This document shows positions 8,413 to 16,069 of a stretch of DNA of 64,000 nt, in pieces. The notes beneath the pieces are model-generated. The model was not told where the DNA came from and did no database searches. It worked only from the letters and a program-made list of their open reading frames with translations. This DNA is from a virus, in the IMG/VR virus record IMGVR_UViG_3300026078_000024, positions 28,878 through 92,877 of that record, one strand, 5' to 3'. How positions within the stretch are numbered: the first letter of the stretch is position 1; each line of letters opens with the position of its first letter. A program made the translations under genes and the position numbers.

Positions 8413-8715
8413 TCAGCCGTTCTTGCGCACCTGACTGTAGTCGATCGCGTGCTGCTTGAACTGCTCGCAGAACTTGTCCAGCTTGGGGACCAGGTGCCAG
8501 GCTCCGGCGCCGGTGCGGGTCGTGGTCATGACGGCCACACCCCGGATGCACTGAAGCGTCGTGTTCGGATACTGATCACCGTTCGTGTAGGTCTCGGAGT
8601 AGTCGGCGTCCCACGACTTGATGTTCTCCTGGTCGCGGGTGTTGTTGGCTCCGCACCCGGTCAGAACACCGGCCCCGAGCAGCAGGGCCGCAACAGCGGC
8701 AACGGTCTTCTTCAT
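8413..8715 (-). CDS. Small exported lipoprotein
   Basis: 100 residues from ATG at 8715, coupled by ATGA to the gene upstream. It has a signal peptide MKKTVAAVAALLLGAG followed by the lipobox LTGC, with the lipidated Cys at residue 21. The mature part is about 80 residues with two further Cys (in TLQCIRG and KFCEQF), possibly disulphide-bonded. Phage-encoded lipoproteins often change the host envelope, for example to exclude other phages. That role is an inference here. Confidence 0.7.
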   Translation of the reverse strand: MKKTVAAVAALLLGAGVLTGCGANNTRDQENIKSWDADYSETYTNGDQYPNTTLQCIRGVAVMTTTRTGAGAWHLVPKLDKFCEQFKQHAIDYSQVRKNG

Positions 8716-8960
8716 GATCCGTTCTCCCCTCGGAGGACTTTCTCGAACTCATGAGCGGCACGCTTCACAGTGCCGATCTTGTACTCCTCCGACTCGATCC
8801 CGGATGCGAGATGGGGGAGGGCGGCCACGGCCTGATCAAGGGCGACCATGCGGATCCTGAGATCCCATTCCCGCTCCTCTGCGGCGGCCCGGTCGATCTC
8901 GGGACGGTAGGGAGCCCACTCGTCCTCGCCCGGAGAATCCGCTTCAAATTTTTCGGTCAT
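8712..8960 (-). CDS. Acidic helical protein, unknown function
   Basis: 82 residues from ATG at 8960 behind GAGG. The N-terminal third is acidic and proline-containing (ADSPGEDEWAPYRPE), and the remainder is predicted helical (AAAEEREWDLRIRMVALDQAVAALP). No metal site or membrane span is visible. It is translationally coupled to the lipoprotein gene. Not recognised. Confidence 0.55.
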   Translation of the reverse strand: MTEKFEADSPGEDEWAPYRPEIDRAAAEEREWDLRIRMVALDQAVAALPHLASGIESEEYKIGTVKRAAHEFEKVLRGENGS

Positions 8961-9014
8961 TGATCTTTTTCCTCGTTTCTTTTGGTCGGTCGAACGATAC
9001 ACCGGCGGTCGATG

Positions 9015-9293
9015 CTACTCGTAGGAACGCCAGCGGTGGTAGTTCTCACAGGAGTTGAGCCATCCGGGGCCGGACCGGGTGGACCGCACCTGCACCACGG
9101 CCTCACACGTCGGGCACCAGTCCTTGACGGTGACCTGAGTGATCGGCCCGAGAACGCGCGCGAGACGATCCTCGTCCGACTCCTTCTGGATTCCCGGCCC
9201 GGCGACACACTCGGGGCAGCCGCACGGATCCGAGACGATCGGCTTGCTTCCGGGTTTGGCCGGTGCGTACGCCGGTCCGTCGGCTGCCCCCAT
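9015..9293 (-). CDS. Small zinc-ribbon-like protein
   Basis: 92 residues from ATG at 9293; the start lies inside a TGATCATG stop-start junction. CGCPEC near residue 25 and WCPTCEAV near residue 63 could form two Cys pairs. The C-terminus GWLNSCENYHRWRSYE adds another Cys and a His. Metal binding is likely; the function is not recognised. It is one of four tightly spaced minus-strand genes. Confidence 0.55.
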   Translation of the reverse strand: MGAADGPAYAPAKPGSKPIVSDPCGCPECVAGPGIQKESDEDRLARVLGPITQVTVKDWCPTCEAVVQVRSTRSGPGWLNSCENYHRWRSYE

Positions 9294-9295
9294 GA

Positions 9296-9526
9296 TCAGT
9301 CCTTCCGGGTGATCTCGACGCCAGTCAAGCCGTCCTTGTCGAACGTGAACAGGCACGATATCCGCTCATCCATGGTCACGTTCGCGGCGGCCGTCGCCTC
9401 CTTGAACATCCGGGTCATGTCCCGGAGGAGATGCGGGTGGGTCTCGGGGGTGAAGCCCATTGCGTACAGATGATCGACCAACTGCCGGGGAGGATTCGGA
9501 TCCGTCGGATCGAGCCGATGGTCCAT
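9296..9526 (-). CDS. Small helical protein, unknown function
   Basis: 76 residues from ATG at 9526, again at a TGATCATG stop-start junction with the upstream stop, behind GGGGGAA. The sequence is mixed-charge without Cys pairs or membrane spans. RQLVDHLYAMGFTPETHPHLLRDM reads as helices, and the C-terminus ends with a strand-like segment. Not recognised. Confidence 0.5.
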   Translation of the reverse strand: MDHRLDPTDPNPPRQLVDHLYAMGFTPETHPHLLRDMTRMFKEATAAANVTMDERISCLFTFDKDGLTGVEITRKD

Positions 9527-9528
9527 GA

Positions 9529-9792
9529 TCAGTTCCCCCAGTGCGGATGCGGGATGTGCCGGAGGAGCTTCTTGACCGGCGGGGGGTTCTCGGATCCCCG
9601 GCAGTTCGGGCAGCGGTCGTTCCCGTTGGCGGCGTGCACCCACCCCTTCAGGCGAGCGTCGTACCGTGCGTCCACCACCCCGGACGGGGCGGGAACGACC
9701 AGGTGGACAAGATCCCGGAGGGTCATGCCCGGGGCGAGTGCGGTGATCCCGCACCCGTCACACTTCAAGATCACTACCTTGTGGGCCGTCAT
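9529..9792 (-). CDS. Small zinc-binding protein (CxxC...CxxC)
   Basis: 87 residues from ATG at 9792 with GAGGAGA upstream. ILKCDGCGITA near residue 10 and DRCPNCRGSE near residue 60 form a two-pair zinc-ribbon pattern around a 45-residue insertion. It is the first gene after the intergenic repeat copy at 9847-9987, so its expression may depend on that element. Function not recognised. Confidence 0.55.
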   Translation of the reverse strand: MTAHKVVILKCDGCGITALAPGMTLRDLVHLVVPAPSGVVDARYDARLKGWVHAANGNDRCPNCRGSENPPPVKKLLRHIPHPHWGN

Positions 9793-9846
9793 GGTTATGC
9801 GGTCTCCTCGTTTACGGTGTATGGGTTGATCCGATTGATCATGTCT

Positions 9847-9987
9847 TGACCTGGGCAAATCCCGCTCAGCACCACCCCTATCCACTCATAGGGGGGACCT
9901 CAAACGATCTCGTTAGCGGGGCAGCCAGAGGTTTTCTCACCCTACGTGTTGGTAACTTCTCTTATTTTCACGCTGGGTGTCCGGATA
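9847..9987 (-). repeat. Structured intergenic repeat, copy 1 of 3
   Basis: About 140 bp, also found in the inverse orientation at 44719-44869 and in this orientation at 63130-63280. The core from 9902 to 9977 contains AACGATCTCGTT (an AACGA/TCGTT inverted repeat), GCGGGGCAGCCAGAGG and CACCCTACGTGTTGGTAAC, nearly unchanged in all copies. The left flank of this copy forms a 7-bp hairpin CCCCTAT/ATAGGGG. It lies between the stop of the first ParB-like gene and the zinc-binding protein gene, both on minus. Confidence 0.85.
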
Positions 9988-10021
9988 CCCGGCCGCATGG
10001 ACGCATATCCATGCGGCCGGG
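9988..10021 (-). terminator. Perfect 14-bp hairpin after ParB-like gene
   Basis: The stem CCCGGCCGCATGGA/TCCATGCGGCCGGG is perfect, with a 6-nt loop, 6 nt past the stop of the minus-strand gene ending at 10028. No U run follows. It abuts the structured repeat copy, so it may equally be part of that element. The other two repeat copies lack this exact stem. Confidence 0.55.
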
Positions 10022-10027
10022 TGTGGA

Positions 10028-10837
10028 TCACGCCTCGATCCGCTTCGACCTGCGGTTCGCGTTGTAGATCTCCACCGTCCGGTAGTACGCGGCCTGCGGG
10101 AGGGACAGAGACGGCCACGCGCGGTAGGTGTCGTGCACCTGGCTGAAGAACTTGTTGAAGCCGAGCTTCGCCAGCTTGGTCACGAACCCCGCCGTGTCGA
10201 GGCCACCGTGGGAAGCGTAGAGGCCCCCGATACCGTTGATCGACTCACCGCACACCGCGCCGACCTGACCCGGCCATGCAGCGTCGATCACCGCGAAGGT
10301 CCGGTCGAGGGTGGCGCCGGTCCCGTCGGCGAAGTAGATCTTCTTTGCGGCAGAGATCGCGTTGAACCGGCGCTGCCCCTTCTCCGCCGTACCGGCAACC
10401 GCCCAGTTGTACTTCGCGGCGATGTTCCGGATGTTGACCGCCCACTCCTCCTCCGCCACGAGAGCGATGCGGAAGGTGTCCAGCGGGGTGACCGCCTTCC
10501 GGTTGTTGTGCTTGAGGAACATCGCGGCCTCCTCCTGGAGGGTGAGGCCGGTGTAGACGTCCGCCGGGATCGTGCACGTGGTGGTGTCCACCCCGCACAC
10601 CGCCTTGAGGGCGTTCCAGCGAGTCTGCCCGTCGAGGATGATCCATTCCTCCTTGGCGTCTCCACCGATCATCGCCAGGCCGGGGACGCGGTGCGAGACG
10701 GTGATCGTCCCGACGTAGAGATCGTTCCAGTTGGCGGCGATCTCTGCGACCCGGCGCGGGTCCACAATCCGCTGAACGCGCGGGTCTATCGAGAGCTGGG
10801 CTGCGGACAGCTCCAGCGTTTCCTTGGTGATCCCCAT
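10028..10837 (-). CDS. ParB-like nuclease-fold protein (actinophage type)
   Basis: 269 residues from ATG at 10837. The N-terminal ParB/sulfiredoxin fold shows as QRIVDPRRVAEIAANW, then WIILDGQTRWNALKAV with the GQTR motif. The rest is helical with a Cys pair in the Ile-rich centre. Proteins of this kind are common in actinophages, and ParB folds can bind DNA, cut DNA or use CTP; which applies here is unknown. It is paired with a second, distinct ParB-fold gene directly upstream, and a third ParB domain is fused to DpdA at 27428. Confidence 0.7.
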   Translation of the reverse strand: MGITKETLELSAAQLSIDPRVQRIVDPRRVAEIAANWNDLYVGTITVSHRVPGLAMIGGDAKEEWIILDGQTRWNALKAVCGVDTTTCTIPADVYTGLTLQEEAAMFLKHNNRKAVTPLDTFRIALVAEEEWAVNIRNIAAKYNWAVAGTAEKGQRRFNAISAAKKIYFADGTGATLDRTFAVIDAAWPGQVGAVCGESINGIGGLYASHGGLDTAGFVTKLAKLGFNKFFSQVHDTYRAWPSLSLPQAAYYRTVEIYNANRRSKRIEA

Positions 10838-10843
10838 GATCCC

Positions 10844-11839
10844 TTACTTGCCTTCCTCGGTTCCCTCGCCGTTCTTCGCGGCCAGGTCGATCTTGTTGAG
10901 TGCGGTGGAGAGGAGCGCGGGCTGCTTGCCCGGCAGGGTCCACTCCGGGACCAGAACCTCGGACAGGAGGGTGAGGAGCTGGGACGCGGCGCGGCGCGAC
11001 TCCTCAAGATCCTTGACGAACGACCGGAGATCGTCTCCGTCCAGTTCCTTGATCTTGTCCTTGTTGTCGGTCCAGAACTTGTTGATCAGGACCACGTCCC
11101 GGATGCCGGACTGGTGGCCGGTCATGTGGCCCTTCATGGACAGGACCGGGTTGACCTTCCTCGCCGGGGACTGCTTGGTCTTGAGGGTCTCGCGCCGGGT
11201 CACCGCGTCGGCGGGCTTCGAGTCGGCCATGACCTCTTCCTGCTCCTCCGGCGGAAGATCGGCGATCCGGTCGGCCGCGTTGAGGGTGAGGTCCCCGTCG
11301 CGGACGGCCTTCTGAACCTTCGGGGTGGCCCGCTTGCGGACCTTCGCGGCCTTCGCCATGCCCCGGACCGTGGCGCCGGTCTCCTTCGCGATCACCTTCC
11401 GGGTCTTGGGCTCATCCGTGGTGCCGGGCTGCATCTCGGTCTTGCTCTTCGCGGCGTTCCGGTTGCCCGGCTTCCCGCCCCACCCCAGTTCTTCGAGGGC
11501 CTGGGCGGCGAAGTCGATCTGTCCCTGGGAGAGGTGACGCCGGACCACGTTGTGTGACCAGACGTAGTCGGCCGGGTCGCGGCCCGGCCACTTCTGGTCG
11601 AACTTGATCTCCGTGTGCGGCATCCGCTCGGCGACCGGCAGGTCCTTGTTGATCTCTTCGATCGCCAGGTACCGGTTGCGGCCGTCGAGGATCAGGCCCT
11701 CGAACATCACGATGGGGTCCATCTGGCCGTTGGCCCGGATGTCCTTGACCAGTTCGGCGAACTCCGCTTCTCCCAGGAGGGGGAAGACGTTCGCGAGACG
11801 GTGGAACCGAGGGTTTTCCTCGGGGGAGGTGGTGGTCAT
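10844..11839 (-). CDS. ParB N-domain protein with helical DNA-binding region
   Basis: 331 residues from ATG at 11839, coupled to the RHH gene (ATGA). The N-terminal ParB domain reads FPLLGEAEFAELVKDIRANGQMDPIV then LILDGRNRYLA with GRNR. A HTH-like part follows (VIAKETGATVRGMAKAAKV) with a long helical, Lys-rich tail. This order of ParB domain then HTH is that of ParB/KorB-type DNA-binding proteins. No ParA gene was found beside it, so a partition role is not supported. A regulator or a modification partner is possible. Confidence 0.7.
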   Translation of the reverse strand: MTTTSPEENPRFHRLANVFPLLGEAEFAELVKDIRANGQMDPIVMFEGLILDGRNRYLAIEEINKDLPVAERMPHTEIKFDQKWPGRDPADYVWSHNVVRRHLSQGQIDFAAQALEELGWGGKPGNRNAAKSKTEMQPGTTDEPKTRKVIAKETGATVRGMAKAAKVRKRATPKVQKAVRDGDLTLNAADRIADLPPEEQEEVMADSKPADAVTRRETLKTKQSPARKVNPVLSMKGHMTGHQSGIRDVVLINKFWTDNKDKIKELDGDDLRSFVKDLEESRRAASQLLTLLSEVLVPEWTLPGKQPALLSTALNKIDLAAKNGEGTEEGK

Positions 11840-12066
11840 GAACGGTGCCCCTTCTGGGCGAGGTAGTCGGCGGTCAGGCGGACCAGGGTCTCCTGGTCCA
11901 GTGGATCGTGCGTCTCCAGCCATTCCTTGATCGCCTGGCGCACGATGTATCCGAGCTTGGTTTCCCGGCGGACGGCGACGTCGTCGAGATGAGCGCGTGT
12001 CACGGGGTTGGTGACCACGGTCAACATCTCCGTGAGGCGCTCCTCTTCCTGTAGCTTCTTTGGCAT
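11836..12066 (-). CDS. CopG/Arc-like ribbon-helix-helix protein
   Basis: 76 residues from ATG at 12066. LTEMLTVVTNPVTRAHLDDVAVRRETKLGYIVRQAIKEWLE has the spacing of a strand, helix and helix seen in ribbon-helix-helix repressors. The ATG lies six bases after a TATGAT box, so the mRNA is probably leaderless. First gene of the ParB-like operon, and a likely autoregulator by analogy with similar small proteins. Confidence 0.6.
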   Translation of the reverse strand: MPKKLQEEERLTEMLTVVTNPVTRAHLDDVAVRRETKLGYIVRQAIKEWLETHDPLDQETLVRLTADYLAQKGHRS

Positions 12067-12072
12067 ACCCCC

Positions 12073-12078
12073 ATCATA
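12073..12078 (-). promoter_or_regulatory. TATGAT promoter box for leaderless gene
   Basis: The minus strand reads GTGTCGTATGAT, then six bases (GGGGGT), then the ATG at 12066. That spacing puts the expected transcription start at or next to the start codon, and no ribosome site fits between. No -35 hexamer is evident. Confidence 0.55.
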
Positions 12079-12120
12079 CGACACCACCCCAGAAGATAAG
12101 AGATCTTGTTGGAGGGCACC

Positions 12121-12696
12121 ATGCGGATCATGGGCGTTGATCCATCGATCAGTTCCACCGGCGTCTCGTTCCCGGACGCGGAAACCATGGCGATCAAACC
12201 CCGGTCCAAGGGCGATCTCCGGCTCACCGAGATCGGTGATCAGCTCATGTTCGGCGTGCGGACGGCCCTGCCGGACCTCGTGGTGATCGAAGATCTCGCC
12301 GGGGTGTACCCGGGGAAGTCGGCGCGGATCATCCCCATGCTCCACGGGGTGATCAGAGACCGGCTGCAACAGGACCGCGTCCCGTTCATGCTCCTCAACC
12401 CGAGAACCGTCAAGATCTTCGCCACGGACAACGGCGGGGCCGACAAGGACGAGATGGCGCTAGCTGCCCGTCGGAGGCTCGGCCGGACGTACGGGACCGA
12501 TGACGAGTGCGACGCGGACTGGTGCCGGGTAGCGGGCCGTACGGCCTACGGTCTCGGGGAATGGACCGGGTACGACGACTGGCTCCGCATCCCGGTCGAA
12601 CAGACCGGCTACCTGCGGGTGACCAAGGGCGGGGAACGGATCGTGTGGCCGGTGGTCGGCAATCACCGGCCGTGGCCGAAGGTCGTTCTGCGGTGA
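12121..12696 (+). CDS. RuvC-like Holliday junction resolvase
   Basis: 191 residues from ATG at 12121 behind GGAGG. IMGVDPSISSTGVSF carries the first catalytic Asp of the RNase H-like fold (Asp7). LVVIEDLAG gives the second acidic residue, and DKDEMALAARR places the last acidic pair. Such enzymes cut four-way junctions and branched DNA before packaging. It lies among replication and recombination genes, on the opposite strand to its neighbours, and ends at a shared terminator with the SSB-like gene. The C-terminal 60 residues (YDDWLRIPVEQ onward) are not recognised. Confidence 0.75.
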   Translation: MRIMGVDPSISSTGVSFPDAETMAIKPRSKGDLRLTEIGDQLMFGVRTALPDLVVIEDLAGVYPGKSARIIPMLHGVIRDRLQQDRVPFMLLNPRTVKIFATDNGGADKDEMALAARRRLGRTYGTDDECDADWCRVAGRTAYGLGEWTGYDDWLRIPVEQTGYLRVTKGGERIVWPVVGNHRPWPKVVLR

Positions 12697-12703
12697 TCAT
12701 GCG

Positions 12704-12738
12704 GAAGGCCCCGCCGGATGGTGGACGGCGGGGCCTTC
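12704..12738. terminator. Bidirectional terminator between convergent genes
   Basis: 13-bp perfect stem GAAGGCCCCGCCG/CGGCGGGGCCTTC with a 9-nt loop, between the resolvase gene stop (12696, plus) and the SSB-like gene stop (12752, minus). Position and symmetry fit termination in both directions. U runs are short. Confidence 0.75.
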
Positions 12739-12751
12739 GGTCAGGGGAAGA

Positions 12752-13417
12752 TCAGAACGGAGGTTCCGAGTCGTCCCCGCCCTCCCACGGGGAATCGTCG
12801 TCCGGCCCGGCGGCGGAGTCGACCATCTTGTCCTGGTACGCCGGGTTGTGCGCAGCCGGGGTCCACACCACCTCGTAGGTGTAGGCGTAGTAGTCGTTCG
12901 GCTTCTTCACGTCCTCGCCGCGCGTGATCGCCACGTGCGCGCCGACCTCCAGGGGCGCGAACTGGCGGCCGAGGTTGTACTTCTGTGCGGCGGCCTGGCG
13001 GCCCTTGCGGAACGCCTTCGCCAGTTCGCCATGGATGTACGCGGTACGGACACCGTCGTCATCCGGCAGTTCACGCCGGATGTACCGGTTCGACTCCCAG
13101 GTGTAGCCGGTCGGCTCGCACTGGAGGTCCACGGTGATCTGCATGCACGGGTTCTGCTTCGACGTCTCCGGGAACCGGAGCTTCGACTCGATCACCCGCT
13201 TCTTACCCTCCCAGTACTGGGGCTCGCCGGTGTCCTTGTCGGTCATCTGGACCTCGGTGGGGGACCACCCGATCACGTCCCCGACCACCTTGGCCCCGAC
13301 CTTCGGCCACTTCGCCGCGACGGACGCGCCACCGTCGAGATACTCCTCGGCACTGCGCACCTGACGCTGTGGTTCGACCCGCTGCCGACCGGCGAACGGG
13401 CCCGTGGATGTCGTCAT
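12752..13417 (-). CDS. Single-stranded-DNA-binding-like protein
   Basis: 221 residues from ATG at 13417 behind AGGAAG. Central strands (RVIESKLRFPETSKQN, MQITVDLQCEPTGYTWE, GAHVAITRGEDV) suggest an OB-fold. The C-terminus is acidic and ends DDSEPPF, like the acidic tail of bacterial SSB that recruits replication and repair proteins. It lies between resolvase and nuclease/helicase genes, consistent with a phage SSB. A recombination protein of similar fold cannot be excluded. Confidence 0.6.
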   Translation of the reverse strand: MTTSTGPFAGRQRVEPQRQVRSAEEYLDGGASVAAKWPKVGAKVVGDVIGWSPTEVQMTDKDTGEPQYWEGKKRVIESKLRFPETSKQNPCMQITVDLQCEPTGYTWESNRYIRRELPDDDGVRTAYIHGELAKAFRKGRQAAAQKYNLGRQFAPLEVGAHVAITRGEDVKKPNDYYAYTYEVVWTPAAHNPAYQDKMVDSAAGPDDDSPWEGGDDSEPPF

Positions 13418-13587
13418 GATCTTCCTGTCTGCTTGAGTGCTTCGATCTTCTGTGGGGGCCCCGCGCAGCTACGAGGCTTGCCTGCCGTGATCTCGGATGC
13501 CATGTCACCACGGCCCAACTGCTATCCCTTGATCACTGGCTTACAGACCAGGTACCTGATCTGCAATCGCCGGTAGGCGATGTCTCT

Positions 13588-13593
13588 ATGATA
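13588..13593 (-). promoter_or_regulatory. Promoter -10 box variant (GTCGTATCAT)
   Basis: The minus strand reads GGTCGTATCATAG, one base different from the GTCGTATGAT boxes at 7286, 12073 and 24606. It precedes a 170-nt untranslated region (13418-13587) in front of the SSB-like gene. I see no ORF, tRNA or strong hairpin in that leader. Confidence 0.4.
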
Positions 13594-13613
13594 CGACCGC
13601 TTGGATCAGCCCG

Positions 13614-16067
13614 CTACGCCCTGGCCAGCCGGTCTTGCATGATCCGGACCAGCTTGTCCCGGTACTCCTTCGCGGCCGGTCGCTTCTCCTCCGGCATGGT
13701 CTTGATCTTGTCGTTGATCTCTTTGAACACGGCCGACGCTTCCGCCTTCGTCGTCACGGCATGGGCCCGGTCGGTCAGACTGCGTCCGTCCCGGGGCGTG
13801 GCTGGCGGCTCCGGGGTTTTCTCCGTCTCCTGGACCGGTTGGGTCGGGGAGGGGGTGTCGGGCCGGGAGACGGCCGTCTGTGCCTTTGGATCACCCAGCT
13901 TGACCAGCGCCACGAGGGCCTTGATCGTGTCGTCCGGGACCCCGGCGCGCTTCGCCCTCCTCCAGAGATCGTTCGCCTGGTCCCGGGTCTCGGCGCTCTT
14001 GAATGCGTCCGTCCACTGCTGGAGGGACAGCTCCCCCCACTCCGGCATGGGTGCGGCCAGGTCGGGGTCAGGGCCGCATCCGTCGGTGTCGTGGTCGCAG
14101 GCGTTCGCGGTTTCGATGTTGTCCCACTTCGCCCCGCACGCGCACGTGTACTGATCCATCTCGTACATCTCGCGGGCGGCGGCTTCCTTGATCGCCCGGA
14201 TCTTCTCCTTCTCCTCCTTCTCGCGCCGGACCGACTCCGCCCACTCCGGCCCCGATGCGACGGTGTGCGAGACGTGGCCGGGGTCCGGCCGTTCCGTTGC
14301 ATCCGCCCCGGTGGCGTCCTCTTTGATCGATTCGACCAACTCGGCCATGGCGGCGTCCCGCTCCTCCTGGGTGATCATGGCGGCCATGGCTTCGTCGTCG
14401 GCCGCCCGGTTCTCCATGGCCAGCTGATCTACCGACGGCTCCTCCGGGGTCGACTCCGGTTCCTCCCCCTGCTCGTAGTCCACCTCGGACCCGACGTCCG
14501 TCGCGGAGAACGTCGCGAACGGCACCTGGGGGAGTTCGATCTTCCAGAAGTCGCGGTTCGCCTTGCAGATCTGCGCACCCCGCCAGCCGGTGACGAGGTC
14601 GGCCGGGTAGAACTTGCACTCCCCCGACCCGTACGGGACGTGCATCACGACACCCACGTCCTCGCGCACCCGGGCGGGTTTGCCGTAGTCGGACAGACCG
14701 AAGTCCTCCAGCGGGGCCCACCGGAACGGGCCTCCCGGTTCGTCCTGCACGGCCACCCCGTTCTCGTTGATCGCGTGCGCGTAGATCGCCTCCTGGATCA
14801 GGATCTCCAGCCACGGGGATTCGATGTTGTCCCCCGACTTCACGTCCCCGATCACGAACTCTCCGGCGTGAATGGTCGTCGCGCGGCCGTCGAGATCGAG
14901 AACCTCCGTGTCCCTCACGCATTCGAGGACCCGGTCGAACGTGCCGGAGACACCCAGCTCCGAGGAGTAGACGGACCGCTCGATCAACCCCTTCACCGGT
15001 CGGAAACCGCATTCGGCCAGGGCGAGACGGTAGGCGACGGCGTCCCGGTAGTAGTCCTCCGGGACGTCTTCCAACTCCCGTTGTCCCGCGTCGACTTCCT
15101 CGGTGTACTTGTGGAGGGTCGTCCCTTTCTCGGCCCGTTTCTTGGACCCGGCTGCCAGCATCGCTTCCTCCGCCCGGGAGTTGAGGAAGGCGCGGCGGAC
15201 CTTGACGGCCTCCAGGGGTTCGAGGTTGCGGATGCCGGACGCGACCTTCTCCAAGATCTCCGGGTCCTGGAGGAGACCGATCAGGATCATCCGGTGGCGC
15301 CATTGGTCGAGGGCGTAGGAGTCGGCGATCCCCTCCGCGTACTTGCTGGCCCGGCTGCCGGAGATCGGTTTCCCCGTCTCGGGGTCCGGCAGCTTGTACC
15401 GGCCATTGACCACCGGCAGGGTCCGGGCGACGATCTTCGGACGGTCTTCCACCCGGTCCTGCTCCCGGGCGTACGGCCCGCAGCAGTCCTCGGCCTCGTA
15501 GCCGCCGTCCGCGCGCCGGATGTTCTCGCCTTCGAGGAAGTGTGATCCACAAGAGACACAGTTCCCGTCGTACCGGGCGGGCCAGAACCTCGGCCCATCG
15601 TCGACAACGTCCTCCCCCTCCTCCTCGTTCTCGTCCCCGTCGAGGAAGTCGTCCGCACCCCGGGGGACGTACGGCTCGGCCGCTGCGGGCCGCTCCGTCT
15701 CCCCCCGGTGGGATTGGGCGTTGTCGTGGAGTCCGCCCGGGAGCGGGTCGCGGAACGGGTTGGGCGGCGGCGGGACGTGGATCGAGGGATCGTCCGCCAT
15801 GGTCGGGCCCTCGTCCGGTTCGGCCATGCCGCAGTCGTCCACGGTGCAGAAGGAGCCGGAGTGTCCGTTCTCGTCGTCGGCCCACGTGAACCGGTGGGTG
15901 TGCAACTCGGTGTTCTGGACGGGGAAGTTGGATCCCTCGGGGCATGCCGGGTTGTCCGGCCCCACCCTCTTGCCGTTCGGCGCGTGCGACCGCACCCGGC
16001 CATTGCGCGTCAACGTGAGATCGTCTCGGGTGCACCCCTGGCAGGAGTATGTTTGCCGGTCGGTCAT
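13614..16067 (-). CDS. RecB/Cas4-type PD-(D/E)XK nuclease with zinc modules
   Basis: 817 residues from ATG at 16067, in a TGATCATG junction with the helicase stop. An N-terminal zinc-finger-like segment (SCQGCTRD) and a second Cys cluster (CVSCGSHF, CCGPYA) precede the nuclease core. The core shows GTFDRVLE (near 374), VIGDVKSGD (near 405) and QEAIYAHAI (near 427), the GxxD, DxKxG and QxxxY motifs of RecB/Cas4 exonucleases. The last 300 residues are acidic and helical with another CACGAKWD zinc motif. It probably resects or processes DNA ends together with the adjacent helicase. Confidence 0.75.
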   Translation of the reverse strand: MTDRQTYSCQGCTRDDLTLTRNGRVRSHAPNGKRVGPDNPACPEGSNFPVQNTELHTHRFTWADDENGHSGSFCTVDDCGMAEPDEGPTMADDPSIHVPPPPNPFRDPLPGGLHDNAQSHRGETERPAAAEPYVPRGADDFLDGDENEEEGEDVVDDGPRFWPARYDGNCVSCGSHFLEGENIRRADGGYEAEDCCGPYAREQDRVEDRPKIVARTLPVVNGRYKLPDPETGKPISGSRASKYAEGIADSYALDQWRHRMILIGLLQDPEILEKVASGIRNLEPLEAVKVRRAFLNSRAEEAMLAAGSKKRAEKGTTLHKYTEEVDAGQRELEDVPEDYYRDAVAYRLALAECGFRPVKGLIERSVYSSELGVSGTFDRVLECVRDTEVLDLDGRATTIHAGEFVIGDVKSGDNIESPWLEILIQEAIYAHAINENGVAVQDEPGGPFRWAPLEDFGLSDYGKPARVREDVGVVMHVPYGSGECKFYPADLVTGWRGAQICKANRDFWKIELPQVPFATFSATDVGSEVDYEQGEEPESTPEEPSVDQLAMENRAADDEAMAAMITQEERDAAMAELVESIKEDATGADATERPDPGHVSHTVASGPEWAESVRREKEEKEKIRAIKEAAAREMYEMDQYTCACGAKWDNIETANACDHDTDGCGPDPDLAAPMPEWGELSLQQWTDAFKSAETRDQANDLWRRAKRAGVPDDTIKALVALVKLGDPKAQTAVSRPDTPSPTQPVQETEKTPEPPATPRDGRSLTDRAHAVTTKAEASAVFKEINDKIKTMPEEKRPAAKEYRDKLVRIMQDRLARA

Positions 16068-16069
16068 GA

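Noticed and set aside
9977-11557. Long open frame on the plus strand opposite the ParB-like genes
   Set aside because: It is antisense to two genes with recognised domains, its composition is typical of GC-rich shadow frames (many Arg, Gly, Pro), and it has no ribosome site.
13500-13590. Possible tRNA-like stem CTGG-TCTGTAAG-CCAG on minus in the SSB leader
   Set aside because: The loop does not give a 7-nt anticodon loop with a 5-bp stem, and no T-arm or acceptor stem can be drawn.
13635-15545. 636-codon open frame on plus opposite the RecB-like nuclease gene
   Set aside because: Low-complexity Arg/Leu/Val/Gly content and no domain; the minus-strand frame carries clear nuclease motifs.
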